The notes: generated by a model from the letters alone, not told the origin. A stretch of 64,000 bases of DNA from Roseomonas sp. E05 (GCF_030063475.1 NZ_JASIRT010000018.1:24659-88658), one strand, 5' to 3'. Shown: positions 41,377 to 53,163, numbered from the stretch's first letter. Program-made: numbers and translations.

Positions 41377-43161
41377 TCAGGCCGCGGCCGCCACCGGCGA
41401 GCGGCGCTTCAGGACGGCCACCGCCCCGGCCGTGACCAGCGTGCCGGCCAGGATGGCGATCAGATAGCCCAGCGGATTGCCCACCGCGCCGGGAATGCCC
41501 ACCACGAAGATGCCGCCATGCGGCGCGCGCAGGGTGCAGCCGAACAGCATCGAGAGCCCGCCCGCCACCGCCGAGCCGGCGATCAGCGAAGGGATCACCC
41601 GCACCGGGTCCTTCGCGGCGAAGGGGATGGCACCCTCGGTGATGAAGGCCGCGCCCAGGATGGCGGCCGCCTTGCCGGCATCCCGCTCCTCCTGGCTGAA
41701 GCGGTTGCGGGCGATGAAGGTGGCGATGGCAATGCCGAGCGGCGGGGTCATGCCCGCGGCCATGATGGCCGCCATCGGCGCGAAGGTCTCCGACCCCAGC
41801 AGGCCGACGCCGAAGGCATAGGCCGCCTTGTTCACCGGCCCGCCCATGTCGGCGGCCATCATGGCGCCCAGCAGCACGCCCAGGATCACCGCGTTGGTGG
41901 AACCCATGCCGCGCAGGAACTCGGTCAGCCAGGCCAGCGCCGCGGCGATCGGGGTGCCGAGCACATAGATCATCAGCAGGCCGGTCACGAGCGAGGCCAG
42001 CAGCGGGATGACCAGCACCGGCTTCAGCCCCTCCAGGCTTTCCGGGAAGGGCAGCCGGTCCCGCAGGAACCTGGCGACGTAGCCCGCCAGGAACCCGGCA
42101 GCGATGCCGCCGAGGAAGCCCGCGCCCACCGCGCCCGCCAGCGAGCCGCCCACGAAGCCCGGCGCCAGGCCCGGCCGGTCGGCGATCGAGAAGGCGATGA
42201 AGGCGGCCAGCACCGGCACCATCAGCGCCAGGGCCGACTGCGCGCCGATCTGGAACAGCGCCGCCGGCAGCGTGCCGGGCTCCTTGAAGGCCTCGATGCC
42301 GAAAGCGAAGGAGAGCGCGATGCAGAGCCCGCCCGCCGTGACCAGCGGGATCATGTAGGAGACGCCGGTCATCAGGTGCTTGTAGACGCCCGGCGCCTGC
42401 GTCGCCTTGCCCGGCGCGGGCGCCGATGCCGCGGCGGCCGCCTTCGCCCCGCCCTGCGGCTCGGCGGCGAGCGCGCGGGCGATCAGCCCCTGCCCGTCCT
42501 TCAGCGCATCCCCCGTGCCGGCGATGACGATGCGCTTGCCGGTGAAGCGGGAGGTGTCCACGCCGGTATCCGCGGCGATCACCACGGCATCCGCCTCGGC
42601 GATCTCCTGCTCCGTCAGCGTGTTCTTGGAGCCGACCGAACCCTGCGTCTCCACCCTGATGCTGTGCCCGGCGGCCTTCGCCGCCTTCTCCAGCGCCGCG
42701 GCGGCCATGAAGGTATGGGCGATGCCGGTCGGGCAGGCGGTGATGCCCACGAGCTTCCTGCCGGCACCGGCGGGCGCGGTGGTGGCGGCTGCCGGCGCCC
42801 CCGTCTCCGGCGGCCGGGCAGGCGCCGGGGCCGGCCGCGGCAGCATGGCGAGCGAGGCGGCCGAGCGCAGCGCCTGCTCCGGCCGGCGGATCGCCTCGAC
42901 CACCGTGGTGGCGATCAGCGGCCGGCCGGCATGGCGTGCGGCCTCGGTGGTGGCGTCGCCCACCAGCAGCACCGCATCGGCATCCGGCTGGCTGGCGGGC
43001 GCCTCTGCCGTATCCAGGGTCAGGGAGAGCCCGGCGCGCCCGGCGGCGTCCCGCAGGGCCTCCGCCGCCATGCGGGCATGCGGCGCGCTGGCGGCGTGGC
43101 GGATGACGGCGAGCAGCCGCGTCGGCGTTACGGTGCCGGAATCAGGAGGCATGACACTCAC
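41377..43161 (-). CDS. fruA: Fructose PTS permease, EIIB'BC (FruA)
   Basis: Inner-membrane component (594 aa) that takes up fructose and phosphorylates it to fructose-1-phosphate. The N-terminal domain (about 10-105) is a degenerate IIB' without the active cysteine. A second IIB domain carries the phospho-Cys143 in ITACPTGIAHTF. The IIC domain begins near residue 245, with YMIPLVTAGGLCIALSF and further transmembrane helices. It is the last gene of fruBKA and begins 20 bases after fruK. GTG 43161 and ATG 43152 are both usable starts. Confidence 0.94.
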   Translation of the reverse strand: MSVMPPDSGTVTPTRLLAVIRHAASAPHARMAAEALRDAAGRAGLSLTLDTAEAPASQPDADAVLLVGDATTEAARHAGRPLIATTVVEAIRRPEQALRSAASLAMLPRPAPAPARPPETGAPAAATTAPAGAGRKLVGITACPTGIAHTFMAAAALEKAAKAAGHSIRVETQGSVGSKNTLTEQEIAEADAVVIAADTGVDTSRFTGKRIVIAGTGDALKDGQGLIARALAAEPQGGAKAAAAASAPAPGKATQAPGVYKHLMTGVSYMIPLVTAGGLCIALSFAFGIEAFKEPGTLPAALFQIGAQSALALMVPVLAAFIAFSIADRPGLAPGFVGGSLAGAVGAGFLGGIAAGFLAGYVARFLRDRLPFPESLEGLKPVLVIPLLASLVTGLLMIYVLGTPIAAALAWLTEFLRGMGSTNAVILGVLLGAMMAADMGGPVNKAAYAFGVGLLGSETFAPMAAIMAAGMTPPLGIAIATFIARNRFSQEERDAGKAAAILGAAFITEGAIPFAAKDPVRVIPSLIAGSAVAGGLSMLFGCTLRAPHGGIFVVGIPGAVGNPLGYLIAILAGTLVTAGAVAVLKRRSPVAAAA

Positions 43162-43181
43162 CCAGGTCAGGGAGAACAGGA

Positions 43182-44123
43182 TCAGAGACGCTCAACATGG
43201 GCCGCCTCCGCGAGGCGGGCGATTTCGGCGGCCTCCGGAAGTCCGCCCGGCGGCCGCGAAACCGCGGCGGCGGCGCAGCCGGTGGCCAGCCGCGCCAGCG
43301 CCGCGGCGTCCAGGCCTCGTGCGAGCCCGGCGGCGAGCCCGGCCACCATCGCGTCCCCTGCGCCGACCGTGGTGGTCAGCGGCACGGCGGGCGGGCGCAC
43401 CCAGAGGCAGGCGTCGGGGAGCACGAACAGCGCTCCCTCCCCGCCCGCCGAAACGACGACATGGCTGACACCACGCTGCTGCACCTCCCGCGCCCCGGCG
43501 ATCAGCGCGGCGCGATCGGGCAGGCTGCGGCCGAGCAATGCCGCAAGCTCGGAGCGGTTCGGCTTCACCAGGAAGGGCCGGGCCGCCAGTGCAGCCTCGA
43601 AGGCAGGGCCGCTGCTGTCCAGCAGCACGCGCCGGCCGGCGGCGGAGAGATGGCGGACCAGCCCGTCCCAGGCATCGGTTCCCAGTCCCGGCGGCAGGCT
43701 GCCGGCCAGCACCATCAGCTCCGGGGCACGCTCCAGCCGCCGCATCAGCGCCGCCAGGGCCGAGGGCGCCACCGTGGGCCCCGGAGGATTGATGTCGGTA
43801 ACTTCCCCCGCCGCGGTCTCCACCAGCTTCACATTGATGCGGCAGCGCCCCGGCACCGGCTCGAAGTCGCTGACGATGCCGAGCGGGCGCAGGAACTCCT
43901 CGAAGGCGGCGCAGTCTGCCGCCCCAAGCAGCCCGGTGGCACGGGACGGCTCGCCCAGCACCGAGAGCATCACCGAGACGTTCACGCCCTTTCCCGCCGG
44001 ACGGAGCTCGGCGGCCTGGGCCCGGTTCACCTCGCCGCGCTCCAGGCGCGGCAGCGGGATGGTCAGGTCAAAGGCGGGGTTCAGCGTGACCGTGCCGATC
44101 CGCGTCAGGGCGTCAGCCGGCAT
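43182..44123 (-). CDS. fruK: 1-Phosphofructokinase
   Basis: PfkB-family kinase (313 aa) converting fructose-1-phosphate to fructose-1,6-bisphosphate. N-terminal VTLNPAFDLTIPL and PAGKGVNVS are the PfkB/FruK opening. The C-terminal catalytic motif is TTTVGAGDAMVAGLAAG, with the anion-hole GAGD. It overlaps the end of fruB by 11 bases, indicating coupled translation. Confidence 0.95.
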   Translation of the reverse strand: MPADALTRIGTVTLNPAFDLTIPLPRLERGEVNRAQAAELRPAGKGVNVSVMLSVLGEPSRATGLLGAADCAAFEEFLRPLGIVSDFEPVPGRCRINVKLVETAAGEVTDINPPGPTVAPSALAALMRRLERAPELMVLAGSLPPGLGTDAWDGLVRHLSAAGRRVLLDSSGPAFEAALAARPFLVKPNRSELAALLGRSLPDRAALIAGAREVQQRGVSHVVVSAGGEGALFVLPDACLWVRPPAVPLTTTVGAGDAMVAGLAAGLARGLDAAALARLATGCAAAAVSRPPGGLPEAAEIARLAEAAHVERL

Positions 44124-46641
44124 GGCCCAGTTCCCGCAACGCCGGCAGGGCGCGCACCTCGGCGGCTGTGGCGCAGCCCAGCGCCAGGCGTGCCACCCGC
44201 TCCGCCTCCGCCATGCTGAGCGCCCGGATCTGCGCCTTCAGCGCGGCGACATTGGGGATGGAAACCGACAGCTCATCCACCCCCAGACCGAGCAGGATCG
44301 GCGCCGCCACCGGGTCGGCCGCCATGTTGCCGCAGACGCCCACCCAGCGGCCGCGCGCATGCGCCGCCTTCACCGTCATGTCGATCAGCCGCAGCACCGC
44401 CGGGTCCAGCGCGTCGGAGCGGGCGCCGAGCGTCGGGTGCAGCCGGTCCACCGCCAGGGTGTACTGCGTCAGGTCGTTGGTGCCGATCGAGAAGAAATCC
44501 GCCTCGCCGGCGAGCTGGTCCGCCATCACCGCCGCCGAGGGCACCTCGACCATGATGCCCACCTCCACCGGCGGCGCGGCGAGGTCCAGCCGCTCCTTCT
44601 CGACGATCTCGCGGGCGGCGCGCAGGTCGGCGAGCCCGTCCACCATCGGCAGCATGATGCGGATGTCGCCATGCCGGGCGGCCCGCAGCGCGGCGCGGAC
44701 CTGGGCGCGGAACAGTGCCGGCTCGGCCAGGGAAAGCCGCAACCCACGCAGGCCGAGGAAGGGGTTCGCCTCGGCGGGGTGGTGCACGAAGCGCAGCGGC
44801 TTGTCGCCGCCGGCATCGAGCGTGCGCAGCACCACCGGCAGGCCGCCAAAGCCTTCCGCCAGGCGCCGGTAGAGGTCGAACTGCTCGTCCTCGCTGGGCG
44901 GCTGCGGGCGCTCGTCGAACAGGAACTCGCTGCGCACCAGCCCGGTGCCCTCGGCGCCGGCGGCCAGCGCCTCGGCGGCCTCCTCCGGCCGGCGCACATT
45001 GGCGCCAACCTCGATGCGGTGTCCGTCACGCGTGATGGCGGGGCGGAAGGCCGCCTCCCGCGCCGCCGCGGCGCGTTCCCGCCCGCGCGCCTGGGCCGCC
45101 TGGGCGCGCGCTCGTGCCGCCTCGTCCGGGTTCGGCAGCAGGTGGCCGCGGTCGCCGTCCAGCACCACGGGTGTGCCATCGGCCAGCTCCAGCACGCCCG
45201 GCCCGGCCGCCACCACGGCCGGAATGCCCAGCGCCCGCGCCAGGATGGCGGTGTGTGCCGTCGGCCCGCCCGCCGCCGTCACCAGCCCGACGACACGGGC
45301 CGGGTCCAGGTTGGCGGTCTCCGAGGGGGTGAGATCCTCAGCGACGATGACGGCGCGCTCGGGCAGCGGCCCGGCCTCGGCGCCGCCCCCGACGAGATGG
45401 CGCAGCACCCGGCGGGCCACATCCTTCAGATCCGTGGCGCGGGCGGCCAGCAGCGGGTCCCCCACGCCGGCCAGCGCCCCGGCCTGGGCGTTGGTCGCGT
45501 CCTGCCAGGCGGCGGGCGCCGAGGCGCCGCCCTCGATGGCCCGCCGCGCCGCGGTCAGCAGCTCGGGGTCCTCCAGGAACTCCTCATGGGCGGCGAAGAT
45601 GGCGGCGTGCTTCTCGCCGACGCGATGGCTCATCTCGGTGGCCACGGTCTTCAACTCGGCGCGGGAGGCTTCCAGCGCCGCCTCAAGCGCCGCCTGCTCG
45701 CCCACCGGGTCGGTGGAGGTCGCGGCGAAGCCGGCTGCCTCGGAGCGGAAGCGGTGCAGCACGCCGATGGCCACGCCGGGACTCGCCGGCAGGCCAGTGA
45801 TCGCCCCCGGCTCCGGCGGCTCCTGGACCGCAGGCGGCGCGGCCTCGACCGCTGCAGGGGCGGGCTCGCCGGGATCGTTGTCGCCGAGCTGGTCGTCGAA
45901 GGCGGCGCGCAGCGCCTTCAGCGCGGCGGCGGCGTCCGGACCGGCCACGCGGAGCTGCATGGGGGCGGCGGGGCCGGCGCCAAGCTGCAGCAGCGCGATC
46001 ATGCTGCGCGCATCGGCGCTGCGTCCGCCATGGCTCAGCGTGATGGCGGACTGGTAGCTCTTCGCCAGCTGCACCAGCACCCGGGCGGGCCTGGCATGCA
46101 TTCCGGCCACGGCCGGGGCCGCGACGGCCGCGGTCATCGCCCCCTCCTGTGGGGCGGCCTCTGGAGTGGCCGCGCCGGCGGGCAGCGGCTTGTCGGGGTC
46201 GAGGGCGGCGAGGATCTCCCCGGCATCACGGGTGCGGGCCAGCCGGGCGGCCAGATCGGCCTCGCCCAGCACGTCGGTCAGCCGGCGCAGGACGGCGATG
46301 TGCTCATCCCCCTGGGCGGCGATGGCGACCACCAGATGCGCCACATCCTCGCCATTCCAGCGCACCCCGTCCGGAACCTGGAGGACCGCGATGGCCGTCT
46401 TCGTAATCAGCCCGCGATCGGCCCGCTGCCCGTGCGGAATGGCGATGCCGTTGCCCAGGAAGGTATCGGCCTCGCCTTCGCGCCGGAGCATGCTGTCGGC
46501 ATAGGCCGGCTGGATGGCGCCGGTCTCGGCCAGCAGCTGCGCCGCCTCGCGGATCGCCGACTCCTTGTCGGCGGGCCGGGCAGCGAGACGGATACGGTCA
46601 GCGGAAAGAATCACGGGGGTTTCAGGTCCTGTCTTCGTCAC
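44113..46641 (-). CDS. fruB: Fused fructose PTS EIIA-HPr-EI protein (FruB)
   Basis: Three-domain phosphotransferase (842 aa). EIIA-Fru comes first, with phospho-His70 in GNGIAIPHG. HPr follows (about 170-255), with phospho-His182 in AGMHARPARV. Enzyme I then starts near residue 280 (GAITGLPASPGVAIG), with phospho-His463 in GGPTAHTAILARA. Its PEP-binding C-terminal half has LRTLDAGGDKPLRF, GTNDLTQYTLAVDR and WVGVCGNMAADP. The fusion lets one protein relay phosphate from PEP to FruA. A proline/alanine-rich linker separates HPr from EI. Genes fruB-fruK-fruA are complete and in the usual order; no regulator gene is adjacent. Confidence 0.95.
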   Translation of the reverse strand: MTKTGPETPVILSADRIRLAARPADKESAIREAAQLLAETGAIQPAYADSMLRREGEADTFLGNGIAIPHGQRADRGLITKTAIAVLQVPDGVRWNGEDVAHLVVAIAAQGDEHIAVLRRLTDVLGEADLAARLARTRDAGEILAALDPDKPLPAGAATPEAAPQEGAMTAAVAAPAVAGMHARPARVLVQLAKSYQSAITLSHGGRSADARSMIALLQLGAGPAAPMQLRVAGPDAAAALKALRAAFDDQLGDNDPGEPAPAAVEAAPPAVQEPPEPGAITGLPASPGVAIGVLHRFRSEAAGFAATSTDPVGEQAALEAALEASRAELKTVATEMSHRVGEKHAAIFAAHEEFLEDPELLTAARRAIEGGASAPAAWQDATNAQAGALAGVGDPLLAARATDLKDVARRVLRHLVGGGAEAGPLPERAVIVAEDLTPSETANLDPARVVGLVTAAGGPTAHTAILARALGIPAVVAAGPGVLELADGTPVVLDGDRGHLLPNPDEAARARAQAAQARGRERAAAAREAAFRPAITRDGHRIEVGANVRRPEEAAEALAAGAEGTGLVRSEFLFDERPQPPSEDEQFDLYRRLAEGFGGLPVVLRTLDAGGDKPLRFVHHPAEANPFLGLRGLRLSLAEPALFRAQVRAALRAARHGDIRIMLPMVDGLADLRAAREIVEKERLDLAAPPVEVGIMVEVPSAAVMADQLAGEADFFSIGTNDLTQYTLAVDRLHPTLGARSDALDPAVLRLIDMTVKAAHARGRWVGVCGNMAADPVAAPILLGLGVDELSVSIPNVAALKAQIRALSMAEAERVARLALGCATAAEVRALPALRELGHAG

Positions 46642-46667
46642 TCTGAACCAGACTGCATAGCTTGCGT

Positions 46668-46710
46668 TTCATCGGGCCGATGATCTGGATCAGAATCCCG
46701 GCCCGATGAA
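46668..46710 (-). promoter_or_regulatory. Long inverted repeat between ssb and fruB
   Basis: TTCATCGGGCCG (46668-46679) and CGGCCCGATGAA (46699-46710) are perfect 12-base complements around a 19-base spacer. This lies 27 bases before the fruB start and 45 bases after the ssb stop, both on the minus strand. It could terminate ssb transcripts or act as an operator for the fru operon. No T-run follows, which makes an operator or leader structure as likely as a terminator. Confidence 0.45.
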
Positions 46711-46754
46711 GCGGCGGGCGCCCCTCCCCTCCAGGAACGAGCGCTCCCCTGCGA

Positions 46755-47267
46755 TCAGAACGGAATGTCGTCGTCGAGGTCGCTGCCGCCCTTCGGCGCA
46801 TCCCAGCCGCCGCGCTGCGAACGGGCACCGCCGCCACTGCCGCCGCTGCGCTCGCCGCTGCCCGAGCGGCCGCCGCGGTCACCACCACCCTCGAAGCCGC
46901 CACCGCCACCCTCGCCGCCGCGGCTGTCGAGCAGGGTCAGCTCGCCGCCGAAGTTGCGCAGGACCACTTCCGTCGAGTAGCGGTCCTGGCCGGACTGGTC
47001 CTGCCACTTCCGGGTCTCCAGCTTGCCCTCGACATAGACCTTGCTGCCCTTGCGCAGGTACTTCTCGGCAATCTCGCCGAGCTTCTCGTTGAAGATGGCC
47101 ACCGAGTGCCACTCGGTGCGCTCCTGGCGATTGCCCTCGCGGTCCTTATATGAGTCGGTGGTGGCAAGGCGCAGGTTCACCACCCGGCCGCCATTCTGGA
47201 AGTTCCGCACCTCCGGGTCCCGCCCGAGATTGCCGATCAGGATGACCTTGTTGACGCTGCCGGCCAT
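46755..47267 (-). CDS. ssb: Single-stranded DNA-binding protein
   Basis: Tetrameric ssDNA-binding protein (170 aa). The OB fold is [21 protein letters not shown] ... [40 protein letters not shown] Gly/Arg-rich disordered linker follows, and the acidic C-terminal tip DLDDDIPF recruits repair proteins. The ATG at 47267 matches the family start; the frame is open a few codons upstream. It is divergent from uvrA, with a LexA-type box between them. Confidence 0.96.
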   Translation of the reverse strand: MAGSVNKVILIGNLGRDPEVRNFQNGGRVVNLRLATTDSYKDREGNRQERTEWHSVAIFNEKLGEIAEKYLRKGSKVYVEGKLETRKWQDQSGQDRYSTEVVLRNFGGELTLLDSRGGEGGGGGFEGGGDRGGRSGSGERSGGSGGGARSQRGGWDAPKGGSDLDDDIPF

Positions 47268-47501
47268 GCCGCCCGCTCCTCTGTACACTGCCGCCCGGCT
47301 GCACCGGCCCGGCCTTCGGAATGACGAAAGCTTGGGTGCCGGCGCTGGAGCGAGTTTTCACATCTTCGTGCGTCCATCCGGACGCCTCGGCGCAACCTAG
47401 CCACCCACCGGCTTTCCCACCAGTGCGCAGCGGCGGGGCTTGCCCGGCCATGCGCCATGCCCACTTCTCGCGGCCAGCGGATGCTGGCACAACAGCTACC
47501 A

Positions 47502-47516
47502 GAACACAATGCGAAC
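47502..47516 (+). promoter_or_regulatory. Candidate LexA (SOS) box between ssb and uvrA
   Basis: GAAC-ACAATGC-GAAC is an exact copy of the alphaproteobacterial LexA operator GAAC-N7-GAAC (complement GTTC-N7-GTTC). It lies 29 bases before the uvrA start at 47545 and 235 bases from the ssb start. A nearby ATG at 47509 falls inside the box, which argues that the true uvrA start is downstream. In many proteobacteria uvrA and ssb share an SOS-controlled divergent region. Confidence 0.7.
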
Positions 47517-47544
47517 GCCCGCCGCCCAGGAGCCTGACCTGACG

Positions 47545-50457
<2,913 letters not shown>

Positions 50458-50463
50458 GGCGCT

Positions 50464-50496
50464 GGCCAGGGAGGGTCCGTCGGCGCCCTCCCGGCC
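50464..50496 (+). terminator. Bidirectional terminator between uvrA and tonB
   Basis: GGCC-A-GGGAGGG and CCCTCCC-GGCC pair around a 10-base loop, giving an 11-bp stem with one bulged A, followed by TTCT. It starts 7 bases after the uvrA stop and ends 3 bases before the convergent tonB stop, so it can serve both genes. Confidence 0.6.
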
Positions 50497-50499
50497 TTC

Positions 50500-51438
50500 T
50501 CAGCGCAGGTTGAAGCGGACGGGTACCACCAGCTCGACGGTGCTGCCGCCTCCCATCTCGTCCGGCACGGGCGGCAGCGAAGCCCGCCGGATCATCTCGC
50601 CCACCGCCTCGTCAAGCGTCTGCGAGCCCGTGCTGCGCTCAATGCGCCAGCCCAGCAGCGTGCCATCGCGCTGCATGCTGAAGCGCAGCAGGGCGACCCC
50701 TTCCTCGCGCCGCAGGCGGGCGGCGGTGGGGTATCGCTTGGCCCGCTCCAGCGCCGCCGAGAGCCGCGCCAGATAGCTCGGTGGCGGCGCGGCCATCCGG
50801 CGGGCCACCGGGGCGGGCGCGGCTGCCGGTGCGGGCGCCGCGGGAGCGGGCGCGACAGGCGCGGCCGTCTGCCGGGGGGCGGCCTGGGGCCTCGGCGCCT
50901 CCCGCCGCGGCGGCGCGGGCGTGGGGGGCGCCGGCGGCCGCGCCGCCTGCGGAGGCGGCGGGGGTGCGGGTGGCGGCGGGGGCGGTAGCTCCTGCGCCTC
51001 CAGGATCGGTGCGCTGTCCGGCTCCGGCGCCTCGGCTGGCGTGACGTCGGGCGGCACCGCCTGCACGACGTCCGGCGCCGCGGACTCGACCGGCTCCACC
51101 TCCGCCGTGGCGACCTGTGGAGGAGGCTCGGCCGGCGTGGCCTGCGGCGGCTGCACCAGTGGCGCATCGGGCGGCGGAGCGGCGGTGACGGCCTCCGGAG
51201 GCGGCTCGGTGGTGGCCGCGGGCGCCACCACCGCCTCCACCGGCTCCGCCACCTCGCTCGGCTCGCTCGCATCGTTCGCCGGCGCGGTCGGGATGGTGGC
51301 CAGTTCCAGCGGCATGATGGCCGGCTGGGGTTCGGACACCGGAACCGCCAGAAGCAGGAATGCCGCCGCGCCGCCATGCAGCGCGATGGAGGCGCCCCAG
51401 CCCAGGGCGCGCGGCGCGGGAAGGCTCAAGCTGGACAT
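50500..51438 (-). CDS. tonB: TonB-family energy transducer
   Basis: Inner-membrane-anchored, periplasm-spanning protein (312 aa) that transmits proton-motive force to outer-membrane receptors. A transmembrane anchor near residues 14-32 (WGASIALHGGAAAFLLLAV) is followed by a Pro/Ala/Glu-rich rod including PPPPPPAPPPPP, then the TonB C-terminal domain (RAKRYPTAARLRREEGVALLRFSMQRDG). Last gene of the exbB-exbD-tonB operon. The Pro-rich section is long, as expected for a TonB protein of an outer-membrane-receptor-rich alphaproteobacterium. Confidence 0.9.
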   Translation of the reverse strand: MSSLSLPAPRALGWGASIALHGGAAAFLLLAVPVSEPQPAIMPLELATIPTAPANDASEPSEVAEPVEAVVAPAATTEPPPEAVTAAPPPDAPLVQPPQATPAEPPPQVATAEVEPVESAAPDVVQAVPPDVTPAEAPEPDSAPILEAQELPPPPPPAPPPPPQAARPPAPPTPAPPRREAPRPQAAPRQTAAPVAPAPAAPAPAAAPAPVARRMAAPPPSYLARLSAALERAKRYPTAARLRREEGVALLRFSMQRDGTLLGWRIERSTGSQTLDEAVGEMIRRASLPPVPDEMGGGSTVELVVPVRFNLR

Positions 51439-51451
51439 GGGATGGTTCCGT

Positions 51452-51898
51452 TCAGCGCGCCTGCACCGCGCCGGCAGCCTCCGCCTCGGCGATCAGCGAG
51501 ACGCGCGTGATGCCGGCCTGGGTGACGCGCCCCATGACCCGCAGCACCTCGCCATAGGGAACGGAGCGGTCGCCGCGCACATAGACCGGGGCTTCAGGGT
51601 CTTCCGCATGCATCTCCCGCAGCCGGACCACCAGGTCCGGAGCGGCGATTTCCTCCTTCCGGAGAAAGACGCGGCCGTCGGCGGTCACGGTGAGCACGGT
51701 GGGCGGGCGCTGGGCCGCGGCGCGCGGAGCAGCGGTCTTCGGCAGCTCCACCGGAACGCCGACCACCATCATCGGCGCCGCCACCATGAAGACGATCAGC
51801 AACACCAGCATCACATCCACCAGGGGCGTGACGTTCATGTCGGCCATCGGCAGCGGATCGTCGTCCTCGCCGCCGAGGCTGGGGCCGGAGAAAGCCAT
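51452..51898 (-). CDS. exbD: Biopolymer transport protein ExbD
   Basis: Single-pass membrane component of the TonB energising complex (148 aa). The N-terminal MADMNVTPLVDVMLVLLIVFMVAAPMM contains the essential Asp in the transmembrane helix (PLVDVML). A periplasmic ExbD/TolR domain follows. It lies 13 bases upstream of tonB and 6 bases downstream of exbB. TolR is the alternative, but the adjacent tonB supports ExbD. Confidence 0.92.
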   Translation of the reverse strand: MAFSGPSLGGEDDDPLPMADMNVTPLVDVMLVLLIVFMVAAPMMVVGVPVELPKTAAPRAAAQRPPTVLTVTADGRVFLRKEEIAAPDLVVRLREMHAEDPEAPVYVRGDRSVPYGEVLRVMGRVTQAGITRVSLIAEAEAAGAVQAR

Positions 51899-51904
51899 GG
51901 CGGC

Positions 51905-52645
51905 TTACTCGGCCGCCGCGCTGCTACGGGCGTCCGCCAGGCGCGGCGGCCGGCGGGAGAGGCTGGCGGCGAGGTCCGCGGCGGCGGCCTGCCCTTCCTG
52001 CCGCAGCCGGCCGAGCCGCACCAGCAGGCGGTTGTAGGCCATCACGGCAGGGATGGCGGCGACCAGGCCGATCGCGGTCGCGAACAGCGCCTCGGCGATG
52101 CCGGGCGCGACGACGGCGAGGCTGGTGTCGTTGCTCTGCGCGATGCCCGCGAAGCTGTTCATGATGCCCCAGACGGTGCCGAACAGGCCGACGAAGGGCG
52201 CCACCGCCCCGACGGTCGCCAGGAAAGGCAGCCCCGGTTCCACGCTGCGGAGTTCCCCGGTCAGGGCATGGCGCATCGCGTGCTCCATGCGGTGCCGGTA
52301 CTCGAAGCGGCTTTCGCCGGGTTCGCGGCCGTCGCGCCATTCGCGGGTGCCGGCGCGCAGCACACGGGCGGCGAGCCCCTCGCCCTGCGGAGCGACACCT
52401 GCCGCCGCATCGGGGCGCGCCGCACCCACCAGCTGGCGGACCTCCCGCCCGATGCGCCGCAGCAGGACGGATTTCTCGACGATGATGGCCCAGCAGATGA
52501 CGGAAGCCAGGGCCAGCGCGATCATGACGCCCTTCACCACCCAGTCGGCCTGCAGGAACAGCCCGAGCATGGAAAGGTCGGGCACGGCGTGCAGGCCGGC
52601 GACGGGAATGTCGGCGGCAGGCGGAGCGATCTCGGTCGGGTTCAT
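51905..52645 (-). CDS. exbB: Biopolymer transport protein ExbB
   Basis: Proton channel subunit (246 aa) with the MotA/TolQ/ExbB domain. Three transmembrane helices are seen near residues 38-60, 145-170 and 185-210, with the characteristic GTVWGIMNSFAGIAQ and GIAEALFATAIGLVAAIPAVMAYN stretches. ATG 52645 gives MNPTEIAPP and follows the hypothetical gene's stop by 10 bases; a longer frame is not needed. First structural gene of the TonB motor, coupled to exbD. Confidence 0.92.
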   Translation of the reverse strand: MNPTEIAPPAADIPVAGLHAVPDLSMLGLFLQADWVVKGVMIALALASVICWAIIVEKSVLLRRIGREVRQLVGAARPDAAAGVAPQGEGLAARVLRAGTREWRDGREPGESRFEYRHRMEHAMRHALTGELRSVEPGLPFLATVGAVAPFVGLFGTVWGIMNSFAGIAQSNDTSLAVVAPGIAEALFATAIGLVAAIPAVMAYNRLLVRLGRLRQEGQAAAADLAASLSRRPPRLADARSSAAAE

Positions 52646-52655
52646 CGGGGCCGTC

Positions 52656-53090
52656 TCACTTCTCGAAGGGAACGCCCTCGACGCGCGAGGACAAGGCAAG
52701 GCGCGGCAGGCAGGCGCTGCCGCCATTCGGCGCTGGTCCGCAGGCGAGCAGGTCGTTCAGCAGCAGCGAGCCGATGCCGCCGCAATCCTGCCCGCTCAGG
52801 TCAAAGACCCGGGCCGTGGTCTTCTCCGCGGGCAGCGGGCCGACATCGAGGGCAAGGCGCCTTGAGATCACCCCGTCCTTCCCGAAGACGAGAAGGTCGA
52901 GGCGCAGGGGATCAAGGGCGGCGGAGGCGGCGTTGCGCAGCACCAGCCAGACCCGGCAGCCCTCGCCCTGCGGCTGGAGCCGGTTGAGTTCCAGACCGAC
53001 CGCGTCGGCCGGGGACTGGGCCTGGGCGGGGGCATGCAGCAGCAGCGCCGTCAGAAGACTCAGAGTGCCTGTGATCCCTCGCATTCCCAT
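52656..53090 (-). CDS. Small secreted hypothetical protein preceding exbB
   Basis: Not assigned to a characterised family. A 144-residue protein with a Sec signal peptide (TGTLSLLTALLLHAPAQAQ) and a mature part with four cysteines (in GCRVW, QDCGG, LACGP and SACLP), compatible with two disulfides. No transmembrane segment lies in the mature region. It lies 10 bases upstream of exbB on the same strand, so it is the promoter-proximal member of the TonB operon and may be involved in envelope iron or substrate uptake, though nothing in the sequence says so. ATG 53090 and ATG 53084 are both in frame. Confidence 0.65.
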   Translation of the reverse strand: MGMRGITGTLSLLTALLLHAPAQAQSPADAVGLELNRLQPQGEGCRVWLVLRNAASAALDPLRLDLLVFGKDGVISRRLALDVGPLPAEKTTARVFDLSGQDCGGIGSLLLNDLLACGPAPNGGSACLPRLALSSRVEGVPFEK

Positions 53091-53148
53091 CCGGCAAGGC
53101 TTCCTTCGCTGCTGCCGGGGTTATGGCGCTATTGCGAGGCGGTTGCAA

Positions 53149-53163
53149 TGCGAATGAATCGCA
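53149..53163 (-). promoter_or_regulatory. Candidate operator upstream of the exbB operon
   Basis: TGCGA-ATGAA-TCGCA, a perfect 5-bp inverted repeat with 5-base spacing, flanked by GCAAT on both sides, 59 bases before the first gene of the exbB-exbD-tonB unit. Iron regulators of alphaproteobacteria (Fur/Irr/RirA) bind A+T-rich palindromes of this size upstream of tonB systems. The match to any consensus is only approximate. Confidence 0.3.

Noticed and set aside
41518..46683. A very long open frame (over 1700 codons) on the plus strand opposite fruA-fruK-fruB
   Set aside because: It is the antisense shadow of strongly supported genes in G+C-rich DNA, where stop codons are rare in all frames. 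Its translation is low complexity (Arg, Gly, His, Gln-rich) and shows no domain.
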